Assembly (NCBI GenBank): GCA_020310875.1
Contig: MU260053.1
Coordinates: 1,374,501 to 1,438,500, forward strand
DNA length: 64,000 nucleotides
Direction: 5' to 3'
From: Ceratopteris richardii
Lineage: Eukaryota > Streptophyta > Polypodiopsida > Polypodiales > Pteridaceae
Position 1 is the stretch's first letter. The number at the start of each line of letters is the position of its first letter. The translations under genes were made by a program, and so were the position numbers. Of the stretch, positions 36,401-46,734 are shown piece after piece. The notes below the pieces were generated by a model, which saw nothing but the letters and a program-made list of their open reading frames with translations, made no database searches and was not told the origin of the DNA.

Positions 36401-36828
36401 TTTGATGATGATTCTATTGTTGCTGGGGCAGAATTTGGTTCATTCGATCTTGCCTTAGGCAGGGGAACCTATGTTACCAGCATTGGACCAGGAAACAAAG
36501 TTGGCTCTTTAGTTGTTCATTGACTAGCCTTTGTATATATTCGCTGCTGCTCACCAATACCAGGCTCGAACACCTCAGCGGCGGGTTGCAATTGCTTACC
36601 CGATCTGGTCTGAACCACTGCTGCTTGTGATTCCACTGGTGAAATATAGACCATGTTGGTCATTGAATTTTGTCGCTCCTTCTTTCTTTTGTCGTACTCT
36701 GCTGCATCCTTGCAAAATCTACGGATGTGGCCAATCCCGTTGAAAAAATGACATCGAGGTGGTGGAAGACAAGTACCTTCCTCTGATGTACCCGTCTGCC
36801 ATCGATTTGAATTGAAATTGGTATTCCT

Positions 36829-38157
36829 CTAACCCCGGTAATTCCGATATCCTTGTGACTGATTGTTTCGCATTTGTGGTGGCACATAATGGGCTACTGG
36901 TGCATTTACAGCTGCTCGCCCCTGCACCTTGGCATTATACGCACAATTTTTTGTTGAGTGTCCCGTTGTATTGCAGATGGCACAATACATCTGGTTAAGG
37001 GCACATGTAGTACTGGTGTGCCCTGGATTTTTGCACTTGGTGCAATACATCTGTTTAGCTAGATCATCTGTTACGTTCTTACTGGCTTTCAGCCACTCCA
37101 AGTCTTCGGTGAATCCCCCAACTTTATGCTCTAGTTGCAGGGCCATCGCAATAACAGCATCCAGTGTCATAGCACCCTCACAACGGATGATCATAATTTG
37201 TCTTAACTGTGGGGTCAAACCGCTAATGAACCACTGGGTTATCACATCATCCGATAGATTAGCGTGTGCCGGAGGCAGTTGTCTTAAGTGAGTTCTAAAC
37301 AATGTTGCATATTCCTGAACAGTCTGGTGCGGCTTCTGCCGATTGTTCTGCAAATAGTCGAAGATTTCGACAGGATTTTTCTTCAACCGGAACCTCTATA
37401 AAAATGCATCTCTCACATCATCATAGTTAGCAAAATGGTTGATATCATACTCTGTTAGCCACCTTGCTGCTTCATTGACCAATGTAGCCTGAAATATGAT
37501 GGCCTTGTATGTCGGGTCAGGTGGGTGGTTTAATACTGCATAATCCCTCAGAAATTAACCGAACTTTGTATAAGTCACCCCTGTTGGAACCGGTCGAGGT
37601 GGGATGATTGGATGTGGCTGTTGATGTTGTTGCTGTTGTTGTTGCTGTTGTTGCTGTTGTTGTTGTTGTTGTTGCCCACTCATGGTGCTATTATTGGTAC
37701 TGTTATTGTTCCCTGAGTTATGAGGGGGTGTCTCTTGTCCTTCGGAATCTATATTATCAGACTGCTCACCTTCCGGCGCGAAAATGGCATTGAATCTCTT
37801 ACTTATCTCCAAATCAAATAGTCTGTTCTCAGCTTTAGTATCAAGAGTAGGCAAGCTTGCCCCGAACAGTGGTGAACGTAGCAAGGACCCACCAGGTAGT
37901 ACTGTAGTATCACCGAAAAACTTCAGACTCCCACGCAATGGTACCGAACTTTCACCGGAAGTTATCGGACTTTCACCGCACACGGTTGTCTTTTCACCGG
38001 AAACGGTCTCACTTGGCAACACAACTTTGTCACCGAAAATAGTTGAATCTTGACCAGATAACGTCGGATGAACTGCGCACTGTGTCTTTGTACGCCCAAA
38101 AATCACTCCACCTTCTCCAGAACAAACCGGAATCACACTCGACCGGAATCTCATCAT
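36829..38157 (-). pseudogene. Element B, gag
   Basis: The N-terminal region (right) is low complexity, with degenerate repeats of SGE-type peptides coded by repeated TTTCACCGGAA words, then an uninterrupted polyglutamine run coded at 37620-37676. The capsid-like region follows (NVQEYATLFRTHLRQLPP-type start; VITQWFISGLTPQLRQIMI), then two zinc knuckles, YCTKCKNPGHTSTTC and YCAICNTTGHSTKNC. Confidence 0.78.
37620..37676. repeat. Trinucleotide repeat coding polyglutamine
   Basis: GTT/GCT repeats on the plus strand (CAA/CAG on the element's sense strand), about 17 triplets in element B gag. Confidence 0.9.
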
Positions 38158-38401
38158 GTGTTACCGAACTGGCACCGGAATCACTACTAACTGGCTCGGA
38201 TCCTCGACAACTGGGCTTAAATGGTCTACACTTCTACCACCTGGGGGTGTCCTTAATAGATTTGGAACTGCCCAGGGCTGCTAGTCTCTACTATACTTCG
38301 GATAAGACTCGCCAGACCGAGTAACCGGCATATATCACCTCTGCACCGCTTGCCTTACGCACTGCTCTAACTTTACTAAGTATTCTCAATCTATTGCCAT
38401 C

Positions 38402-38420
38402 TTCCCACAGACGACGCCAG
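38402..38420 (-). other. Element B, primer binding site
   Basis: The minus strand reads CTGGCGTCGTCTGTGGGAA directly inside the 5' LTR. This is a PBS-type word; the tRNA is not assigned. Confidence 0.65.
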
Positions 38421-38929
38421 TGTTAAAAGGGATTTTTTTCAATAGATCCGCTTTTAGTCTCTTTTTAGGTTCTTGGGGATGGTAGGGGCCCGGCAATGCA
38501 AAGGCCCTTTATCGATTTTCCCAACTTAACTATCAAATTAAGCAGTACGCTACTACCTAGTATAACTTCTTTTACACCGTATTACTGTTCGTATTTCAGT
38601 TAGTCCTTACACAGTCTTTAACGCATAAATTAATGATCACCGTCACTTAAACTGATTAACGTCAACATAACATTACTGTGTTATTGGAAATTAATGTAAT
38701 TCAACAAAGACAGTACTCAGAATATCTGAAATCTGCACTACGGCGTCTCCACAAGATCGCAAATCGCCCAGACAGACAGTCTGGCGATCTCGTCTCTTCT
38801 CGCACCAGAGAACTTCGTAATGTCTCTTCATTAATGAATAAAAAGGGTTACATCACTTCGCTACGACCTTTCGGTACGTGCGGTATATGAAAATATATTA
38901 TTACATTATGCCAATCCGGCGGCTTAACA
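38421..38929 (-). repeat. Element B, 5' LTR
   Basis: TGTTAAAAGGG to GGCTTAACA, 509 bases, the same length as the left copy. Confidence 0.95.
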
Positions 38930-38933
38930 GCTC

Positions 38934-39883
38934 ACTTGGCCCCTCGCAGGTATATATCTGGGCATGAGCTACAATATAAGCCATATTTTATGTTAATGGC
39001 AGAATACCAATTGGCCATCGAAAAAGAGATAAGCAAGAAAACTTCCCATGCAACTCAGTTTGAGCCTAAAGATTTGCCACCGACAGCGCAGAGAGGATAA
39101 ATATTTCAACAAACTTGGTGCCAGGACTTATTACAGTAATATCCAGAAATGATGAGCACATGGGTCAAGGCACCCCTACATTTAAAGTGTAACCCATGTT
39201 GGGGACCAATTCCACATCACCACTCCTGCAAGGCCTTTGCAATCAAAGTACAGAACAACAAGCAGTGCCAGGACTGGCTCAATTACCCATATTTCATGCC
39301 ACCCCCGCGGACCGCCCACTGTAAGACATATGATGGCAACTATTCGACACTGGCTCCCCCCCTTATGCCGCATGGATGATGTAGCTGCCCATATGACGAT
39401 CAAAATATTTGACATGATGTAGATAGTATTCAAAGTCTTTCGTCGCATCAAGGCACCACACGTTAACACCCTGGGCTTCGAGCATGGTAATCAGGATTTA
39501 GCGTATAATATGAGCACGACACCATCGCTCCAGGTGTGTTATGCCTGGCACTGTTGCATCAAATATCTACCAGCATGCTACAAAATGACATTCAAAGAAA
39601 TGTTTACTATAGGTTTTTGGGAATACCATTCCAAGGTGTTCATCAACAGGCCCACACACCTACTTCAACTATTTGCCTGTGAACAACTCGTGTACTCCAT
39701 GCACTACAGACTCCCGCCACCAGATGAACCTCAACCCATAGATTGGGAAAAACTCGAAGCAGATCTTGCAAAAGGTATTCGCATTTCAGAGCACACCCTC
39801 GCTCAGGACCTCCTACAAAATTATATCCGACAGACCCCGCAACAAGGTTCTGTTGAGGATGACAGAAGAGAGAGGGAGGGGGG
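38934..39883 (+). pseudogene. Element E, 3' region, second piece
   Basis: A plus-strand, partly open region between B and E's LTR. The last frame (about 39510-39926) carries RLPPPDEPQPIDWEKLEADL and ends NYIRQTPQQGSVEDDRRER, running through the polypurine tract into the LTR. Element C has a related end, YMEQPLQQGSVRDD, at the same place relative to its own polypurine tract. No domain is recognised. It is broken at a few places. Confidence 0.55.
39865..39883 (+). other. Element E, polypurine tract
   Basis: GAAGAGAGAGGGAGGGGGG directly before the LTR start TGTTGGC. Confidence 0.85.
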
Positions 39884-40524
39884 TGTTGGCAGTAGCCAGA
39901 GGGACAGACGACGCAGAAGCATGTGAAGGTGGATCACAATGAAGTAGTGGGGAGCCAGGCATATTATTTTTTCAAAGAAAGATGTTTTAAAATACTTTTC
40001 CAAAACCACTAATAGTGATTTTCATCACTCTTGTACCATATGTAACGTAGAACAACCACTTTTGTAATTCATAGCTCCATTTTGTGCAAGCCAAGGAGTC
40101 CTCGAGCTTGAGGATCTTAGGTAGAACGAGCCTACCAATTTTAGATCTCGTTTACCCCTTCAAATAGCACCTAGAACCTATTTTTTAACTATGCCGGTCA
40201 CTAGATGTGAAACCGGTCAAAACTAGTCTAAAAACTATAAAAAGAGCTAGAGAGCTCATTTTTGAGGTTGGCTAGTGTGAGCTTTGAGCTATTTTGAGCT
40301 TGTAATTGAGATCTTGAGTAATAGAGTCTATTTTCCTACCTTGCATTGTGTCTTGTTTGTCTCTTACATGTGTGTGTATGTGTGTGTGCATCTCTATGCT
40401 TCTCACCGTCACTCTCACTACATCTCACGTTCACGATCTTCATAGCACTCCTATCTCTTCCGCGGATTGACATTAAGGAGGTGGAGCTTCTTAACGTGGT
40501 ACTTGCCATGGTGCTAGAGCAACA
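39884..40524 (+). repeat. Element E, 3' LTR
   Basis: TGTTGGCAGTAGCC to CTAGAGCAACA, 641 bases. It is a diverged relative of the LTRs of element C read on the opposite strand: shared blocks are the segment before and after the TATA box, the GTGTGTGT run and the CCGCGGATTGAC region. No 5' LTR of E is in the window. Confidence 0.8.
40235..40244 (+). promoter_or_regulatory. TATA box of LTR E
   Basis: CTATAAAAAG followed by GAGCTAGAGAGCTC, the same box and flank as in the LTR of element C. Confidence 0.6.
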
Positions 40525-40531
40525 GCCACTG

Positions 40532-41127
40532 TGTAGCTCAAGTGTATGCACCACCTCCTTTACTTGTCAATCCGCAGAGACGTGAGGACCGGTATGAAGA
40601 CCATGAGCAAGTGAAGGCACAAGTGCGTGAGTGAAAGCACACAAACATGCACACACATACACACAAACGCGCACAAGGCAAGATCAAAGTGAGGAACAAT
40701 GGAAGGACTTGATTACACAAGAGTTCTCTTACAAAAGCTCTATTCACTAACCAGCTAACCTCAAAAATGAGCTCTCTAGCTCTTTTTTTAGTTTTTTGAG
40801 TAGTTTTGGCCCTGTCCAGACCTAGTGTCCGGCCTAGTTAAAAATTAGGTTCCAAGGCTTATTTGAGTGCTCAAATGAAGTCTAAAAAATATGAAAATTG
40901 GTAGGATGATACTTCTAATAATCCTCAAGCTTGAGGGGTCCTCGGCTTGAACAAAATGGATTTACAAAAATAGAAAATGGTTTTTAGTGATGAAAATCAT
41001 TGTTTTTGTAGGGGATTCTTCTAAAAATTTGACATGTACTTCTTGGAGCTCCCTACTTGCTCCCTCTTCTTGTGTGTCCACTTCGTTAGTGCACTTTTGT
41101 GCTTGTCCTTGACCTTGAGCGTCAACA
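40532..41127 (-). repeat. Element C, 3' LTR
   Basis: TGTAGCTCAAG to GCGTCAACA, 596 bases, matching 58281-58868 apart from short length differences. It contains a CA-rich run near 40640-40675. Confidence 0.93.
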
Positions 41128-41142
41128 CTCCCCCCCTTCTCG
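41128..41142 (-). other. Element C, polypurine tract
   Basis: The minus strand reads CGAGAAGGGGGGGAG directly before the LTR. Confidence 0.85.
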
Positions 41143-41607
41143 ATTATGTCATCCCTGACAGACCCTTGTTGTAATGGTTGTTCCATGTAGTGCTTTGAGA
41201 GGTAGTGTCCATTCTCTAGGAACAAGAGCCATCTAACTTCCAGATGTGGCAGGGTTGGTTGTTCGATTCTTCATTTATCATTGCAAGCCTTTGCAAGTGG
41301 CAGCCCCTTGGTATGTGCTTCTTCCTTGGATTCCAGCATGAATGTGTCATTGTGAGGCTCCATTGATGTCCTCTAGATCCTCCAAAGGAGATGTTCATAC
41401 TAATCATGCCAAGTACTCGTAACCCATAATGAATGATGGGTAAGTGTGTTCGTGCATGGGTTGAGGAAAATATGTGCCTTGTGCATGGCCGTGTAATGTA
41501 GCCCTATGCATGCTTACTTGGGGAATGCATTGGAAGAAGTATGGTGCAAAAATTGGGGGTCTTGAGCTAAGTGCTCAAGGTTATGCCGATGAAGCGGTTT
41601 CCTAATC
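41143..41607 (-). other. Element C, 3' terminal region
   Basis: A weakly coding region between the Argonaute fragment and the polypurine tract. The end of the frame, YMEQPLQQGSVRDD, is related to the end of element E's 3' frame. 41477-41560 holds one of two direct copies of an about 85-bp motif that bracket the Argonaute fragment. Confidence 0.5.
41477..41560. repeat. 85-bp motif, copy left of the Argonaute fragment
   Basis: TTGTGCATGGCCGTGTAATG to ATGGTGCAAAA. Similar copies lie at 42347-42425 and 24433-24516, all in the same orientation. Confidence 0.65.
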
Positions 41608-42240
41608 TATCATGGTTATGGTGTTGCCAAAGTAGAGATACTTACCATTGTGAAGGGTCGATTGACGTTTATCTCTTCGTGTTGTAAACCCGGCATTTGT
41701 GATGGACCATTGTTGATGAATGTCCATGTTGGTGGTCCACTGATGAAATTTTTTGAGTGCTTGGTCCCATGTCCTCTCTTCAAAGCAACATTGGCCAAAT
41801 ACTGAGAATTGAATTTCTTTATATTCCTGGACAAACAACATTGGGTAACTACACCAAGATTAGTTTCACATATTCTCTTTAGCTCACCATAAGTAGGAGT
41901 CTTCTCATCCAGTAATGATTTTCAGGTACCAAACTACCCCTTGCAGATATCTCCTTGGATGCTCTCGTGCATAGAGTAGTTAAGCATCGCTCAAGTTGCG
42001 GACCTTCAAGATCTTCCCTCCTACCATGGTAAGGGGAAACAATATTTGTGGATGTCATGTTCATGCCAAGTGCTTGACATCTACCAGATAAGGCAGCAAT
42101 AATATCATCTGCTAGCCGAGACACACTTCTATCCAAACTGATAAATGCCCAGTAATCAACGGCTCCACCTTCGCATAAGCATGACGCATTCATGTTCCAT
42201 GAGCCAAACCTGGGAACAAGCTCTTCCCTTCTTTTTTGTT
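41608..42240 (-). pseudogene. AGO: Argonaute gene fragment (MID domain to start of PIWI) inside element C
   Basis: Argonautes bind small RNAs; the MID domain holds the guide 5' end and PIWI is the slicer. The minus strand from about 42235 gives PRFGSWNMNASC, EGGAVDYWAFISLD and GRCQALGMNM, the order and spacing of the linker-2/MID start of plant Argonautes. It then gives YGELKRICETNLGVVTQCC and QYLANVALK, the signature at the MID-PIWI join (plant AGO1: YGDLKRICETELGIVSQCC and QYMANVALK). The similarity stops after VALK, before the PIWI catalytic residues. An AT-rich, AG-ended stretch precedes the fragment (about 42240) and a GTAAGT word follows it (about 41647), so intron borders may have come along. 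Same strand as C's pol. It is a host-gene remnant and cannot make a working Argonaute. The subclass is undecided; the AGO1 and AGO7/AGO2 groups are both possible. Confidence 0.8.
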
Positions 42241-42346
42241 TTTAAATATTTGGAACAATGTCACAAACAAGAAGACAGATGTAAGTATCAGGAAAAATAG
42301 TTGACATATATCAATGTGCTCTTCTGCATGGGACTCTCACATGTGT

Positions 42347-42425
42347 CTATGCATGGCCATGTAATGTGGCCCTATATTAATGCATACTTGGGAAATGCAT
42401 GACCTGAATGGTGCAAAAGATAGGG
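42347..42425. repeat. 85-bp motif, copy right of the Argonaute fragment
   Basis: TATGCATGGCCATGTAATGT to ATGGTGCAAAA, a direct copy of 41477-41560. Confidence 0.65.
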
Positions 42426-42469
42426 TTGTGCAAGGAGCACATGGTTGTCGCTCGTCGAGGCTTTCAATG

Positions 42470-42747
42470 TTACTTGCAGATGTTGATGCCATCTTTGTTG
42501 GAGGTATCCATTAGATCTCGAGATGACAACTGATCATTCCTCCTTATAGGGATCCATTTGAGAACCATGTTTGGTTGCGTCGAGATCACCTTGGGCTTCT
42601 TCATCTCTGGATGGTTTCTTGAATTTTGTGTCCCTTGTGGTTGAGTCATTGGTTTTGTAGGGGTCACTACTGCTTTTGGCTTCCAAACCCATATCCTTGA
42701 TGATTGTCTGCTTACCATTGCCGAAGAGTTGAACTGATCTTCTCTTG
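42470..42747 (-). other. Element C, 3' region right of the Argonaute fragment
   Basis: A charged, Lys/Asp/Thr-rich open stretch of about 80 residues (ATKHGSQMDPYKEE and similar) with no recognised domain. It ends at the insertion point of element D. Its continuation lies from 49561. Confidence 0.4.
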
Positions 42748-44001
42748 TGTTGAAGAATCACTCACGAATTTGACGTACAGACAAAGAAAGATAACAAAAA
42801 GCAGAATCAAAGTATCCAGAAAATCAAAGCCTTAATGAAGGGTCAAATTCACAATCGCAATGTACAGCGCAAAATCTTCCAGAATCAGAGTTTGTTAGAG
42901 TTTGTTACACCGGATCAAAATTGTATATAAAGAGAGACGAGGACAGAAAGACAGGGAGTGATAGAAGAGCGTGTAGCACGTCGGTTTGAATCGAGCGCAT
43001 ATAGAGATTAAGAATAGGTTTAGAAGACGCCAGAGATCGCGTAAGAAAAGATGAATAACAGAAACCTGAAATGTCAGGTATTCATCTGAGAGAGATGGTA
43101 TTACGAAACTACTCAGTATAGGAGAGTTTCTATAGCTTGATCAAGAAGAGGCCAAGCTAGTTTGTACACATCTTCTCTAATAGAAAACACATGTTCATGT
43201 GGAAGTTTTGCATGCATTCTTCGTATGTGAAGGAATCTGAGTATTTTCATGTTACGGTATAAAGTTAGTTAACAGTTACAGTTCGTTTAGTAAACATGTT
43301 TCCGGTACCTTCTCTGTAAAGGAATGTTTCGGTCAATTATAGTTTTCTCAGTAAATGAATTTTTCGGTCAGTTACAGTTTTCTTAGTAAACGTATTTTTC
43401 GGTAGAACAACGAAGTATATCTCGCAGAATAAATTAAAGCTTTGTATGAGAGATAGCTTATCTCATAGCTAGACATCTCTACTATCAGTTCATCAAAGAT
43501 TTTCGGTGGAATGGATATGTACACACAGTACAAAGTCTGACCGGAAAGAGACATTCTGAACCGGAGAAGTTTTTTCTTTAAACTTCAGAAAGAGTTCATT
43601 CAGTGAAGGAAGTTCACGCATCACTTCCTTACTTCTTGTATATTCACTTGAAGTGATCACAAATAGAATCGCAGTTGATTCCGGTAAGATTCCGATATAA
43701 TTATGGTGACAGTCTAGTGACAGTCCGGTGAAGTTCCAGTGGAATTTTTTAGTAAATTTAAAACGCAGTCTCATACATTTGAGTGACAGTAATTTCGCTA
43801 AGCTACCGTTGATTATGGAGGTGTTCTAATATCGTTCTAGCTTAGCACTTTTTTGGTGGCGCAGCAAATTCCGCAGGCTTGACAAGGTTCAAGTCTTTGC
43901 CGCGTCGACCATAACAAGTGGTATCTGTGCTATAATACGGAAAGTGGTATCGTAGCCAAAGTACTACCATCAGTGGTATCAGAGCGAAAGTATCACCAAC
44001 A
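42748..44001 (+). repeat. Element D, 5' LTR
   Basis: TGTTGAAGAATCACTC to ATCACCAACA, 1254 bases. Its last 85 bases hold three of the five PBS-like AGTGGTAT repeats. Confidence 0.96.
42924..42933 (+). promoter_or_regulatory. TATA box of element D 5' LTR
   Basis: TATATAAAGA, about 180 bases into the LTR. An identical box is at 48484-48493 in the 3' LTR. Confidence 0.6.
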
Positions 44002-44016
44002 AGTGGTATTCAGAGC
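44002..44016 (+). other. Element D, primer binding site
   Basis: AGTGGTATTCAGAGC, a variant of the initiator Met PBS TGGTATCAGAGC, lies right after the LTR. The exact word TGGTATCAGAGC occurs 29 bases earlier, inside the LTR end. Confidence 0.75.
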
Positions 44017-44109
44017 CGTGAGATCCAAGAAGTGGTACCAGAACAGAAAGATTCTAAAGAGCAGAAAGACTCTCAAAGAGCAAACGGAAGTAACAGAAAC
44101 AAGAAGATC

Positions 44110-44975
44110 ATGGCAGATCATGTCCAAATTGAGAAATTGGACAGAGATAATTATCCCGCATGGGTAATGCGCATGGAAGCCTTACTTATGAGTAAGGACT
44201 TAATGATGTATGTGACCGGAGAAGAAAAGAAGCCGACTTTCGAAGATGATAGTCAACTGGAAAAAGAAGAATTAGAAGCCTTGAAGCTGTGGCAGAAGAA
44301 AGATGCAACGGCAAGAGCTTACATTTATAATACCGTTACAGACCATGTACTACCGCACATTAGAGGTCTGGAGAAAGCGGAGGACATATGGAGTGCGTTG
44401 GAAGATCATTTCCAAAATACTACGAAAGCTAGGAAGGCTAGCTTATGGTCCGAATTCACAACGTTCAAAAAGAAGTCGAATCAAAGCATTAGTGAGTACG
44501 TTACTAAGATGAAGGATCTAGCAAATAGACTTGGATCCATAAATGAAGATGTCGAAGATCACAGATTGATAGCACAACTGCTAATAGGTTTGAGAGGAGA
44601 TGAAAGGTGGAAACCTTTCATACTCTCAACTGAATTGTCTTTAAATCATTTTGTACCAGATTTAAATCAGTTTCTTGGTTTGATGCTCACATATGAGCAA
44701 GACCTGAAAGGAGATGGAGAAAAAGGACAAAGTTCTGCAATGTACATGAAGAACAAGAAGAAAGGAGACAAAGGTAAGTCAAAAGAAGAAGAAGAGTCGA
44801 GTTCTCAGGCTTATTATGTAAGAGGTAAAGGCACCGGCAGAGGAAGAGCAAGAGGTTTTGGAAGAGGAAGAAGTTGCCAGAATATCAACAAGAAGGCTTG
44901 CTGGATTTGTGGATTAAGTAATCATCTGGCTCATGATTGTTGGCACAATCAACAAGGATCAAATCAAAATTAGAA
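44110..44975 (+). pseudogene. Element D, gag
   Basis: Starts MADHVQIEKLDRDNYPAW, the copia gag N-terminal motif (KLDRDNY-W---M). It continues with WKPFILSTELSLNHF and a basic arginine/glycine-rich stretch (GRGRARGFGRGR), then the CCHC knuckle CWICGLSNHLAHDCW. It packages the element RNA. Confidence 0.88.
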
Positions 44976-45147
44976 TAGTAATAGCAGAGGCAGAAGCGGA
45001 AGATATCAGAGTAACTTTCAAAGAGGTAGACAGAATCAAAAAGGAAGCTATGGTAGAGGTGGAGCAAGAAGTTGGGGACAAAATCAATCCTACAACACCA
45101 GCTACAACAAATACGCAAATGACACACAGAATGAAAGTCATACATCA

Positions 45148-46435
45148 TTGATGATGAACTCAATCAGCACATCAGATAACGAAGATCTAAAGGTATTTTA
45201 CATTGATTCTGGATGTTCTAATCATTTGTCAAGAAATATAGAACTGATGTCAGAATTGGAAAAAGGCAGTTCCAATCATACTGTTCAAACAGGTGACAAT
45301 ACGAGACACAGTGTACATTCAATTGGAAAAGTGAAATGTAAGAGTGGAGCAGATTTGCTAACCAATGTTTTATATGTTCCGACAATACCTAAAAATTTGA
45401 TAAGTGTGGGACAGATAGTTGAGAAAGGTTTTCGGGTGAGATTTACAAATGAAGGAGTATTTGTAGAAGATCCTGAGAATGGATATCATCAGATCGTCTC
45501 TGGTAAGAAAGAAGGTAGACTCTTTACCTTAAGAGTACAAGGGAACATTGGTCAAGCGTTGCTCACACATGGTGAGAAGGTGATTACACAACTTGATCTC
45601 TGGCATAAGAGATTAGGTCATTTCAATGAAAAAGGAATTAAAGCTATGATTGCAAATCAGTCAATACTGGGATTACCGAATGTACAGAACCAACATATGA
45701 TTCATAAGTGCGAAGCATGTCAGATGGGAAAAGCCCACAGGTTACCTTTCTAGAAGAAAGGATTCAAACATGATGGAGTACTTGAACTCATTCATACAGA
45801 TGTATGGGGTCCAACAAAAGAAGGATCAATCAGCGGATCGAGGTATTATGTTCTTTTCATTGATGATGCAACAAGATGGATAAGTCTTTATGTTTTGAAA
45901 GAGAAATCAGAAGTGTTTGGAGCTTTCAGGCATTTTCATGCATACGCTGAAAGACTTACAGGTCGAAAGCTTAAGAGACTGAGGTCTGATTGAGGGGGAG
46001 AATACTTCTCCCGAGAGTTCAATGATTATCTTTGGAATGCAGGTATTAAGAGAGAAATAACCTGCACGTATACACCACAACAAAATGGTGTAGCAGAAAG
46101 AAGGAACCGAACTCTAGTTGAGTTTGCACGAGCTATGCTAAAGGAAAAGGATTGTCCAAATTATCTTTGGGCTGAAGCTGTAAATACAACTACATACTTG
46201 GTAAACAGATTACCGTGTATAGCTTTAGACGGAATGACCCCTTACGAAGCTTGGTCGGGGAAGAAACGAACACTTGATCATTGCAAAGTGTTTGGATCAA
46301 TTGCTTATGCTTATGTACCGTCACAACTCAGACATAAGCTTGAACCAAAAGCAGAGAAATATATGTTCGTCGGATATGATGAAAAGCACATGGGTTACAG
46401 GTTATGGAGTCCTCTAACAAAATAGTTTATTGTTT
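45148..46435 (+). pseudogene. Element D, protease and integrase
   Basis: The copia-type protease has FYIDSGCSNHLS (catalytic Asp-Ser-Gly). Then comes the GAG-pre-integrase zinc region (LDLWHKRLGHFNEKGIKAM, CEACQMGKAHRLPF) and the integrase core (ELIHTDVWGP, the QQNGVAERRNRTLVEFARAM Glu motif, NYLWAEAVNTTTYLVNRLP, FGSIAYAYVPSQLRHKL). Integrase precedes RT, which defines copia. Confidence 0.88.
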
Positions 46436-46734
46436 CTAGAGATGTTACATTTGATGAACAGAAAAGCTGGTATGCAGATCAGAGTCCGACAACAGAAGAA
46501 TTTGAAGAAGAGGTAAGAAGAAAAGAGAAAGGAAAATCAATTGTGCAGGTGAATAGAGATGAAGACTATATGCAGGCAAGTACGTCCAGGATCGAATCAG
46601 GTATGAGAAACGAAGGTGAAGAAGTGTATTCAGACACTTATGAAGAATGTGAACCAAGAAGGTCAAGCAGGACTAGAAGACAACCAATAGGTATTCTTAT
46701 GATACTTCGTATATAACTCAAAAAAATTATGCAT

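Larger units (their letters stand above)
29817..38929 (-). mobile_element. Element B: Ty3/gypsy LTR retrotransposon, decayed
   Basis: Complete outline on the minus strand: 509-bp LTRs at both ends (29817-30325 and 38421-38929), PBS-like site, gag with a polyglutamine tract and two zinc knuckles, protease, reverse transcriptase, RNase H, integrase, then an extra 3' frame with a globular domain and coiled coil. A 4-bp target duplication GCTC flanks it (29813-29816 and 38930-38933). The LTRs differ at about 6-7%, nearly all transitions. The coding region is broken at roughly ten places. It is inserted in element E. It differs from A and C in sequence and lacks their post-integrase protease. Confidence 0.93.

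Noticed and set aside
39100-39480. Further Argonaute exons in element E's 3' region
   Set aside because: E sits in the place equivalent to the Argonaute part of C, but none of its frames shows MID, PIWI or PAZ motifs.
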